Assembly (NCBI GenBank): GCA_964007475.1
Contig: OZ023275.1
Coordinates: forward strand, 12,503,829-12,567,828
Reading direction: 5' to 3'
Length of the DNA stretch: 64,000 nt
From: Hybos culiciformis
Taxonomy: Eukaryota; Arthropoda; Insecta; Diptera; Hybotidae
Positions within the stretch are counted from its first letter, which is position 1. Every line of letters starts with the position of its first letter. Of this stretch, positions 53,741-64,000 are shown one piece after another. Under the pieces are notes generated by a model. That model had not been told where the DNA came from, made no database searches, and was given only the letters and a program-made list of their open reading frames with translations. A program made the position numbers and the translations under genes.

Positions 53741-56700
53741 CTATTGACGAAAAAAATTCATGTTTATCAATTATTAAAAGTCTTGCGAAAATTTAATTTA
53801 TTTTTTTATTTAAAAATGTTTCGGAAACTAATCTTACTTATACTGAAATAAATTAAATTTATATTACTCGGAAAGTCGGAATTGAATGCTGATTAATTAT
53901 GGATAAAAGTATATCATCAATAAAATGACAAAATATAGAGGGCAAAAATAATTGAATTTAAAATAAAATGTACCTGCTAACAACAACATATGTTAATCCA
54001 ACAATAATTGAAGTTTTGAAAACTCCCATCCACAAAAATGGCATTTTAGAATTTTATATTTTATTAATGTTAACTTTTTAGTGAAGCACCTTCGTTGAAT
54101 TTATATACCAATAATTTTTAATATTATAAGCAAAATTCAAAACAAAATTTCTGTTTTAATTTTTTGTTAATTCTGATTATTATAATTCCATATTATTAAT
54201 TTTTTTTAATAAGATTATTATAAGTTAAATAGTATTAGAAGACTTTTACACACATATATAATATATATTTTTTAATTTTTAAAAATAATTCGATTGCCAA
54301 GAATTTCGAATATAGTACATTAATTTATAGTCAATCACAAAATAGGAAACTTTAGGCTTGAACCTTTACCAGGGTTCAAAATTGTTGTTCTTTTAGATTT
54401 TTCAAGTAGTATTTAAATTCCTATCAAGTTTCTCAACGAAAAATCACAGACAAATATAGTATACACAGACTTATTCGTCGTGTCATTAGTTTTGGTCAAT
54501 AATTGGTTTTACTCAATTGGATGAACTCAGTTCATTGTAAATAAAACACTGAATGTATATGTATAAGCAAACCATTGAGCATACTTTATTAAATTATCTT
54601 AAAGTTCGGTAAAATATATTGTTAAAATATCGTCCATCATTTTTCAATAAAAGTTATTACGGAAAAACATTAAAGAAAATCAAGAGAAATTTTCTAAATT
54701 TCTTTTTTATTGCAGTTTTTATAACTTTTATAACTTAGCAAAATAATAACATTGTTTTGTTCGTTATAGATGCAAGTTCATCACAATGTCAAACATAAAA
54801 AAAAAAAAAGTACATACATATATAAATTGTTTTCACAATACTGACAATTATATTTATTATAACTTGAAATGCAAATAGAATGTTTTATACAGGAAATAAA
54901 GTTAAATTAAAAGCTTTTTTTTTTGTGAAAGTAAATGAAGTAATATTCTCTAAGCAGAAGTAGACTAGAATAAAAAATGAATTGGTAAGACTAACGAGCA
55001 ATTAAAACTTTTCAAGATCATCAGAAGTTACGTAAAGAATTAAATGAAAAATTAATACAAATCTTATATCTGATCAAATTAATATTTTTTAAATAAATTG
55101 AAACATATGAAGTCCAAGTTAAATATTTTCAACTGACTTTGTACTTTAATAGAGCAAAAATAAAATGAGTCTAAAAAAATGTTTAACCGGGTGATAAAAA
55201 AATATTTTCTGGAAACTCAATTTAAAAAAAAAATAAACTGAATTTTCTTTAAAAAAAAAACTATTTTGAACAGTCATGAATTTATTACAAACTTTTATCT
55301 TGTAGAAATAGATATATACATACAAATACATTATACAATAACTAAGTTTCATTGTACAAATAAAAATTAAATCAAAAACTTTTTTAATCAAGTAAAACGC
55401 TTTAATCAAAACGTGAACCTTTTGATAGAGAATATACTTTACATCCTGTCTGTGTTATATTAATATTTTTTTATTTTTTTTTATTTGAATTTTCCATTTA
55501 AAAGAACGTAGCATTATTGTTATTATATGAATTCTGAACTTAGGGAAATGTTAAGAAATTGTAATCTACAACATTCTCATATGTCAAAGGAAAATGTTAA
55601 GGAAATCTAGAGGTCATGTAGCGGAATAAGATATACTATATAAATTTTTTTGTTTCATAACCAATTTTCGCATGTAAATTTTTTTTATAAATAACGTTAT
55701 CCTTCATCTTTAAAAATTTTTATTTAGAAATTTAGTTTTAAAGTGGAAATTGTTTCCCATAATATATATTTCTCCACGACATCTAATTTTGAAATTTTAC
55801 AAAAAATTATTATAAAAAAAGACAAATAAAAGCACGAAGTCTTCTTAGTTGAATATTTAAAATTTCGGACCATTTAAGACCGTGTATTATTGTATAATTT
55901 ATCACTATCACATTTTAATTTATAACTATCATATTTGTAAAATCATATTAAAAAAAAAAAAACTGAATACTACTTATGAAATAAATTTAAAAAAATATTT
56001 CCACTTGACTTTTTTCTTTTTTTGATTACAGACAGGCTTAGCCCGCTTAGCCTAAATATTATTGTTTCTTATTGATGGAAATTATTAGTTAATCAAAAAT
56101 GAAAATAAAAAATATCCAAAATTAACTAAACAGATATTTACAGTTTACACAGTCAACATTGGGAACTTATCTCGAAGACAAATTTGAATGAACTATTTTA
56201 CTACAATTTAAATTTGACTTTTCTTCGGCATGATGAATTTTAAGTTTAATTCGTTTAGATAATATGTACATAATATTGGATAAAATCAATCCTTTTAAAC
56301 CACAACTTTAAAATGTTTGCTTAACCTAAACGCTTCAGTGACTATTCCACAGAATAAAAATGTTCCTAAAATTAATTCGAAAAGATTTTGTTTTTAAGTT
56401 TTATATACATAAACACACATAACATATTTTTTTTCCAATGTTAAATAGAAAATTCTTATTCATTATCATTCAATATTTCATTTCGTAAATTTCATTTTAT
56501 CCAAGAAGAAGTTTATAATTCCTTAAACATTTTTCTTAAACAAATAACTTAAATTTATTCTATTTTTCGAAAAATTCTTAGTATCTTTTTAATTCTATTA
56601 CAGAATCAAGATTTATTACTTTAAAGCCATATACATAATTTAATAGGCTATACAAAATTATACATATAGTGTCGAATATATTAATGTACATACAATTTTC

Positions 56701-59700
56701 TACTTTTTAAAACTGACAATCTTATTGATGGTCTCCACAAAAATTGAAGTTTGTCTAATTAGGGAAAGAGAATTGCGATAATGCGGAAAAATATCAATTT
56801 TGTAAATTTAATTTAAATGTTGATTTATACCTGTCAGTCACATTTACTAAGAATATTTTTGATACAAACGTTGGTAAATTAATAGAAGCTGGTAGAAAAA
56901 ATTTCTATTTTGTCTGAATTTTTTTGTTTATTTGTTCAATTAGTAGAATCATTAGATATTGTTGAATCTAAATTGTTGCATACAATTTTTAATTATTAAA
57001 TGCTTGAAAATACTTAAATTTGTAATACGAATTTTTTAATTGAAAGAATAATGTCTACACTCTACACATTTGTAAATATCCGCGAATTTTTTTGTTTAAT
57101 TAAAAAAATGTATGTACAGTGAACCGCAAATGGATTCTTCTTCTTATTTGCATGTAGACATACATTTTTGTCAAGCTTTTTATATTTTATTTTTCATTTT
57201 TAATTTATTTTTGACCCCATTGTTCGTGGCAGTGATAAAATTCAAAATATACAATTATCTAATTTCAATTGCTCTTCAAATGGTAAATATTTCTGCGACG
57301 CGCAGACTTTCGGAAATTTTTTTTTGTCAAGTTGTAAACTTAATAATAAGACGAATACTTTTGCCGTTCACTGTTAATATGGACGTAAATATAAAATTAA
57401 ATAGTCTTTAATTTAAAAAAAACTTAATTTTTTTCAATTGATTTGACCCGTTTGATCTAACAATAACAACTTTTAGTTTATTATTTAAATTTAAATCACA
57501 TGTTTTTGTTTAGAAAATTACTGAAATAAGAAACTATCTCATTTCGATCCATTTAATTTTCTTCTATATTATCTGGAGTATCTGAAGCTAGCGAAAAGAA
57601 TTTTTTTAGAACATTACTCCGATGTAAAGGCTGTATAAATTCAAGGATTAAAGTATTGGATTAATGAAGGCGTTAGTTTTTCCAAAAATTTATAAATTTT
57701 AAGAAGCTGTTTACGACAAATGAACAAACAAAACTTCGAAAAATGAAACATTAGAAATTAATAGAATTTTGATAAAATAAAATTTAGTATAGAACTTAAA
57801 CAAAATCTTGAAAAACTAGTTTTTAAGATAAGTTTCAACTAGTTTAAAGCTAGTTGAAGCAAATTTGGTTTTTAAAAGAAATATTAATTCAAAATAATTT
57901 TTTTTGACAAAATCTGTTAATTACTCATGAAAGCAAACAATAACAAATACAAATTTTTGAGCCGTTTATTATTAGTTTTACTCCTCTGACGGTTATGTGT
58001 TACAAGTGCTATTATCGGAAACTTTGAACTAAATAATCAAACAAAGAAGTGATAACAAATTTTGATTCGAGATAATGTTATCAATTAAAAAAGAATAATG
58101 TCCAATAATGTAATTTAATAATAACAATCATTAATGAAAATACAAAAATATAGAAAGGTATCTATAGTTATTAATTTACCTTTTAAGAAACTGTATTTGA
58201 ACACTACTCAGGTGTAAAAAAAAAAATTGTCAATGAACAATCTTATACGTGGATAAAAATATTAATTGGAAATAATTTTTGTACACTTACAAATATATGA
58301 GTAATATAATCATGAACTTTTGTGTAAATACATCTACGGTATTTATTTATATTTATATATACCAATTATAATTTATAATTTATTTTGCATAGAAGCTTTT
58401 TCCTATATATTTTTTAACTTGTCCCTCTATAATAAATTAATCTGAGTACAAAAGAATTTGATATAATTTATTACAAATATAATATTCGCAAATTGATTTA
58501 TTATCCTTCGTTTTTGATAAAATATTAATAACACTTAATTAATATTTTTGATGGAAATTTCAATGAAGTAAAATAAAATCTATCGCCCTTTTAGACGAAT
58601 AAAAATAAAATTAAAACAAATAATTAACTAATCAGACTCAGGACAAGAAATCGGTTTGTCGGGTAAAACAAGTTCCGTATTTAATTTCCATATTTAATTT
58701 ATTTATTTTTAAATGATAGTATTCAATGGCATGTAGTTAGTTTTCAACTTTACCTAAAGAAATGCAACAATAGTTGATTTAAATGAATAGAATATTTTTA
58801 GTTTTCATAAATATATCAAATTAAGACGTTGATATTCACTCGATTAAAACAAAAAAAAATTAGAATAGAAATTTAATTAACAAATGAAATAGGCTTAACG
58901 TTAAAAAATCATAAATTTTGAAATTAACTTCACTTAAGCGATGATTGTTATGGAAAAATATGAAAAAAATAACTAAAATTTTTTTTTGTTCGGCATTTTG
59001 ACAATTTTCTGTGAAATTCTATAAAAAAAAAAGTTTTATAAATTCCAAATTTTAAATTAAAAAAGAAAACTCTACTGGAATATGAATTTTAATATGTATT
59101 TGACATGAACAACATTTTATTCAAATTAATAATTTCCATATTAAAATTACGTACCTATTTAAAAAAAAAAATTATTGTTCAGACATTTAAAGGAAACTTT
59201 TATGTGTGCAATATTCTTCATTAAGAAAAATAATTAGGTGGTCTGCTATATTATTTTTTATTTTTTTTAATACCAAAGAATATTATGTACAAATAGGCGA
59301 CAATTATTTTTACCATATGATTTATAGATTTAGCTAAATTTTTTTTATGTTTTTAAAAACCTAAAAGAAATATCTTAATCATAGAAATGCGCTTATAACA
59401 AAAGTGTTTTGATTGAAATCTCAGTATTTGTTAACTATCAACCGTACTGATCTTTTTGAAAGAACTTAAACTTAGTTAAAAAAAAAACAAAAATGTCTGG
59501 CTTTTTATTTAAATTTTATATAAAAAGATTCTCAAAATAATTCTCAGCTTTTTGAAGTACATCGTTTAAGATTCATGAAAAACTTTAAGTATTAAATCTA
59601 TAGAGGCGTTATCATAAATCAAATGCAAATATTAAACGAAAATCCTATTCTCAATTTCTCAATCATAATTCATAATAACATTCCAAACTATTATTGTTTT

Positions 59701-59997
59701 GTTTCGACCACGTTTCGACATAAAAACTACATAACAACTATACATCATATAAAACGTACTAATAATATATAATGTTTCTTAAGCCGTATGTAAGTTATAA
59801 GTTTTATGTACTATTTTTTCAATATTTTCTTCTGTTTTCATATATTAGGATTTTACACAAAAAATTATTACACTCATAGAATTTTATTAGGTATCAAGTT
59901 TCATCATATAGTTTTTTTTTAATTCATCCAGATTCAATTTCTACGTGTTTTGTGTTTATTTCAACTTTATTCACTTTAAACTTTAAAGACATATAAT
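53741..59997. other. Probable Flo2 upstream intron, no exon seen
   Basis: AT-rich sequence upstream of the visible Flo2 exons. No frame matches the missing SPFH region. Apart from a weak inverted-repeat element at 57117-57373, nothing is supported. Confidence 0.5.
57117..57373. mobile_element. Possible small Tc1/mariner-like remnant
   Basis: CAGTGAACCGCAAATGG and, inverted, CAGTGAACGGCAAAAG bound 257 bp. TA precedes the left end but TT follows the right, so the target duplication is not intact. The 99-residue open frame across it (57112-57411) is probably fortuitous. Confidence 0.35.
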
Positions 59998-60113
59998 CAG
60001 GGCTTTTTTTGGAAAAAAATATTTACCGGAACGCTATATTATTTTTAATTCTATAGAATGAAAACTGATACAGAAACTGAATTTCTGTTGATTGTATTGT
60101 ACATTAATATTAA

Positions 60114-60605
60114 GAGCCCTCGACGTGAAATTCTGTTTTCTATTTTTGCAGTTTTTTTTGTTTTATTTTACAGAAAATAAACGGCCGTGAAAAATGCGAC
60201 AAAAAATGTACGAAAACACCTCTACGAGAAAATCACAAAACTATATTTGAATTTTATTTCTGTGCAAAAACTCGAATTTATCAAAAAAAATTGAAAAAAT
60301 TTTAGAAATAAATGAAACTAAATAAAAATTGTTTAGGAAATTTAAGAAATTCAAAATTCTCTTTATTTCTGCGTTTGAGATTTTTTATTATCTTTTTCCT
60401 TTACTGCATAATCTCAGCAAATATGTTCAAGTTTTTCTAAGGCTCATTTGGGCCAACAAAACTCAAAATTTAAAAAATCCGCCTCACATACTGTCTCATA
60501 TCCGCCTCATATACTGTCTAACATATCAAAAAATCACTTCAGTCGAGATTGTATTAACTCTAGAATCAAAGCAAAACCAAGACCCATTTTCCGCAGTGAG
60601 GGCTC
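60114..60605. mobile_element. TTAA-type (piggyBac-like) MITE nested in the hAT
   Basis: Ends GAGCCCTCGACG and, inverted, GAGCCCTCACTG bound 492 bp, flanked on both sides by TTAA (60110-60113 and 60606-60609), the target typical of piggyBac-type elements. No transposase is present. Confidence 0.75.
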
Positions 60606-60734
60606 TTAATAGGCGGATTAGGCGTTCGAACATTGCAAGAAACTTTCTATGCGTTACATATCTCGCCTCCTCTAAGTTTTTTTGGTAGGGTATTAAAATA
60701 ACTATTTATTATTTTCATATTCTTGGGATATATT

Positions 60735-61588
60735 CAGGGGCGGATTTACGAATATGCCGCCCCTAGGCACTTTTTGAGAGTTTCAGTGTGATTGTAATTT
60801 AAATAAGAAACAAACTGTATTATTTAATTAGCTCAATTTACTTATTCTTTTTTTTAATTTTTTTATTTATGAATTTATCGAATGTATCTTCAAATTAAAT
60901 TTTTTTTAACACTTCGTTCTCGATGTGCATAATTGAAATGTAATTTAATTTCGTTTCTTTCAATTGTGATCGAAGATAAGTTTTAATTCTATTCAAAGAA
61001 GAAAACAAGCTTCCAGCAGAACAATTATGCTAGTTTCGAAATACGTTCTTATTATTTTTTTGTAGATTAGGGACTGTTCACATATTACGTAACGCTTTTT
61101 TTGCCGTTTTTTAACCCCCCCCCCCATAGTAACAGATCGTAACAAATTCCGAAGACCCCCCCCCCCCCCCCCAGAAGAATAACGTAACAAAACTTAAACA
61201 CTTTTTAAATTACTTTTTGAACAATTTTTTTATTCGAATAAACAAAACAAAATTCATTATAACTTAAGTTTTTTTTTGCGTGCATTAATATTATATTTAG
61301 TGTAATTTTTTTTATAAAAAGGAGGAAATTTGGTTACATAATATTTTTATAAACACCCCGCCCCCCCCCCCCCGCCGTAACAAACCGTAACAAATTTTAA
61401 AACCCCCCCCCCTAGGCCGTTACGTAATTTGTGAACAGCCCCTTAGTTACATATTCAATTCTACAAATAGAAAATTTTATTTATTTGATTTTTTTTTTTT
61501 TTATCGGTTTTATGTTATATTTTGCCGCTCCTTCAAATCTGCCACCCTAGGCAGGCGCCTAGTGTTCCTATTCGTAAATCCTGCGCTG
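60735..61588. mobile_element. Inner hAT element
   Basis: CAGGGGCGGATTTACGAATA at the left and CAGCGCAGGATTTACGAATA (inverted) at the right, flanked by an exact 8-bp duplication GATATATT (60727-60734 and 61589-61596). Subterminal CCTAGGCA/TGCCTAGG pairs match. It lies inside the outer hAT and itself contains the MITE at 61070-61442. No transposase frame is present. Confidence 0.88.
61070..61442. mobile_element. Innermost MITE with C-rich tracts
   Basis: GGGACTGTTCACATATTACG and, inverted, GGGGCTGTTCACAAATTACG bound 373 bp, flanked by TTA (61067-61069 and 61443-61445). Runs of 12 to 18 C are present near both ends (about 61111, 61156, 61359 and 61404), all on the same strand. The internal repeats CGTAACAAA point both ways. 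Confidence 0.75.
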
Positions 61589-61946
61589 GATATATTTAAA
61601 AACTATATTATAAGTGACACTTTGAAAAATAAATTTAAATTCTTAACTTCCTGAAATCTTCAAAGTAACGTAGAATAATTAGTAATCGCAGAATAGGTAA
61701 CTAGACAAAAAATATAGAAAAAAAATAGCAACCAAAAAATAGCAATCGCAAACCTAGTTATGGCAAATCTATGATTTAAAATTTTTATTAGATAAAAATT
61801 ATTGTTTTTTATGAATTTTTCTCATGAGAAAAATAACGACAATTTTTTTAATCTAATAAGAATTGGTTTTTTATTTTTTATTTAATTTATATTTACCGGA
61901 GCTGCGCTCCGGTGAGCTCCGGTACAAAAAAAGCCCTGCATATAAT

Positions 61947-64000
61947 GATCATAGATTAGGTAAGGTTGAGCGGATGCAGGCTCCTGCGACCCCGATAAGC
62001 ATGCCGGTTGACCCATTGTACGTTAAGAAAATCCTAATATTAGGTGGAAGTACCAGTAAAACAAGTTCTAACAAAAAAAAAAATTATCAGTGCATCATGT
62101 CAGCTGTTATGTGTTTTTAAATTTTCATTAATGTGTTAAACTAAATAAGCGTAAAATTGTAGTTCAATTTATAGGTTCACAAGTCAATAAAAAAAAACTT
62201 TTTTTGGCAAATGAATTATTAAATTCTGTTTAAAAAAAATTTTTAATCACTATTATCAAACAAAAAATTTCCGCGATAAATTTATATCAAATATTTATTT
62301 ATAATATTTATAAATAAATATTGATATTAAATTAAATTGTCATTTATGCTTCTTTATATATATAAATATGTTCTATAGCTGCTCTGTATATAACAAACAA
62401 CTATTCGCAAATAATCAAATGTAAATAATGAACAAAATAATATTTTTATTTAATTCTAGTTACTAGAACCGACATCGACTGAATGAAAATAATAACTGAC
62501 CATCAAATAATATTATCTGAATATAAAAATTCTAAAAGTTATTTGTTTCCTTATGAAAAAGCTTTTTTTTTTTGCTCTAATACTTGTAGAAAATATTCTG
62601 TATATTATTTTCCTCTTAGCTTTCCACTAAACTTTAATAAAAAACGTGAAATTTGTGCATTTTTTTGTTTGAATCAATGAATATTTTTTTATTTATAAAC
62701 ACAGAATAGCAAATAATTAAGGCGAAGTTTAGTAAAAAAAAAAATTACATATAAAAAAATAAAAATCGCGATGTTTTTCTTTTGGTTGGGTATAGTTACA
62801 AAGTCGGAAGTTTGATATTTATACAGCAATTCAAATTTAATGCAAATTCGTAACTCTCTCTTTTTTTGAATAAGCTGCCAGTAATTGTTAATAATCTTTT
62901 GTCATTCTATTAATGAGAATTTACATTATTTGCAAATATTTGCTATCTTATAGTATTAGGCACAATTTATAGACTGTATTATTTAATCAATTAAAGTTAT
63001 ATAATTTCAATCAATTGACAAAAATAAACGATATAAATAGCTTAAAAATGATTTTTTGGAATTAGTTGTCTAAATCGATCGACCTTGTATGTATTTTGCT
63101 TGGAACAGCGATTATAAGATAATATCTGATCTTGTTATAAGTTGGATTTCATCCATAATTATCTTATAAATAAGTATTAAATGATTAAACTTTTAGAAAA
63201 AAAAAATTAAGAAAATAAAATGTAAATAAGTTTAGTTCAATTCAAATAATGAAAATACATTCAACAAAACATATAATGGAAAAATATGTAAATGTAGGGA
63301 TATTTTGGGTTTTAAAAGATTTCGTTAAATTTGTTAAAAAAAAAATTAAATTCCTAATTGAAACAAGCTTTTCAATTCCTTAAAAGTAATAAACGTCTTT
63401 AAGTTAAAATGATGTTACTTCATTTATTTCTAATTGCAAAAAAAAAATAAGTTCAAAGTTATGAACTTGTTCAAAAGAAAAAACGTTAAAACAAAATTTA
63501 TACTTGGCTACAGTCCTTCCAAAAATCATAGGAAACATTTTTAAGGGTTTTGGGAATTGAATTAGTTAGAATTATTGGCATGAAAAATTATATAATTATG
63601 TTTGGTGGATAACTATAATATTGCTACATTTTTATTTGGCCTTTTTTCCAGTCTAAAAGAAAATATTAATTTATCTCTCCAAGGATGAATAAAATGATTC
63701 CAGTGTCAACGATAGTTTGAAACAAAAATAATCCTTAAAATTTAAAGAGTCTATGTGTACAATTTTGCCCCACTATAAAGTTGTTACAGAATTTAAGGAT
63801 TAAAAAATTAAAGAATTTCCTCCTGACATCAGTTGATGACTTAAGTTTAAGAGATGAAATGAGTAATTAACAATTTAATGTCATTTTCAATATAATAAAT
63901 ATATTTTTACATGTTGTACATACATAACTTCTTATAAATGTCAAAATTAACGATGACAGGTGTGGTCTAGCACTGTCTGGATGATTTACAAAATGTGTTT
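61947..64000. other. Downstream flank of the transposon nest
   Basis: AT-rich, except for a short segment at about 61950-62040 whose base composition is coding-like (see findings). No gene or bounded repeat is supported in the remainder. Confidence 0.5.

Larger units (their letters stand above)
59998..61938. mobile_element. Outer hAT element of a four-element nest
   Basis: CAGGGCTTTTTTTGG at the left and CAGGGCTTTTTTTGT (inverted) at the right are flanked by an exact 8-bp duplication CATATAAT (59990-59997 and 61939-61946). TTTACCGGA occurs subterminally at both ends, and the right one forms a small ACCGGAGC/GCTCCGGT hairpin. With the two directly nested insertions removed, about 595 bp of its own sequence remain, with no transposase frame. 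Confidence 0.88.

Noticed and set aside
53974..54044. Minus-strand mini-exon opening MPFLWMGVFKTS with a CAG|GTACAT donor, as an alternative first exon of Flo2
   Set aside because: It ends in phase 2 while the next visible Flo2 exon needs phase 1, so a direct splice would shift the frame. It would require another unseen exon.
57112..57411. 99-residue plus-strand frame
   Set aside because: It crosses the ends of a small inverted-repeat remnant, and its hydrophobic, AT-driven composition is not protein-family-like.

Overview
The window is nuclear DNA from an insect. It is very AT-rich, its genes are split by short GT-AG introns, and every conserved protein reads as an animal gene with insect-like details (a DM9 protein, a SAYP/e(y)3-type PHD protein, an Rm62-type helicase with two start sites). 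The order cannot be fixed from sequence alone. GGTA/TACC microsatellites and many small DNA-transposon remnants are spread throughout.

Layout. (1) 55-1796, minus: complete 4-exon SNAPC3 gene (snRNA-activating complex subunit 3). (2) 1870-3560: GC-spotted foldback elements, including a 770-bp element with 3-bp target duplications. (3) About 4570-26082, plus: a very large gene for the SAYP/e(y)3/PHF10 chromatin-remodelling subunit, with a putative 5' exon near 4663, a 13-kb first intron, nine coding exons and a possible cassette exon. The first intron holds a two-exon gene on the opposite strand (5497-6262), a hAT element (7006-7758), a pogo/Tigger element (7955-8443), a nearly full-length partiti-like RNA-virus polymerase copy broken by a frameshift (11857-13490), and a foldback (about 15508-15712). 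(4) 26.2-31.9 kb: no gene seen. (5) 32023-32495, plus: DM9-repeat protein, 5' exon unresolved. (6) 33517-39588, minus: complete 5-exon DEAD-box helicase Rm62/p68 with an N-terminal extension that looks mitochondrial. (7) 39.9-45.4 kb: a dense nest of inverted-repeat and hAT elements, including a 1.1-kb palindrome and an array of about 11 copies of a 38-bp palindrome. (8) 45729-48475, plus: complete 7-exon TM7SF3-like seven-span membrane protein. (9) 52420-53740, minus: the last four exons of flotillin-2; its N-terminal exons are not in the window. (10) 59998-61938: four DNA transposons stacked inside one another, three levels deep, each with its own target-site duplication.

The genes are not an operon or pathway cluster. 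Three of them (SNAPC3, e(y)3, Rm62) act in nuclear gene expression; the other two recognisable ones are membrane proteins (TM7SF3, flotillin-2). Seven mobile elements are bounded by exact target duplications of 8 bp (hAT, five cases), TA (pogo) or TTAA; shorter 3-bp duplications support three more. The most unusual material is the endogenous viral polymerase, the four-element nest, the palindrome array, and about 18 copies of a PKLTIK-type motif in the e(y)3 protein.
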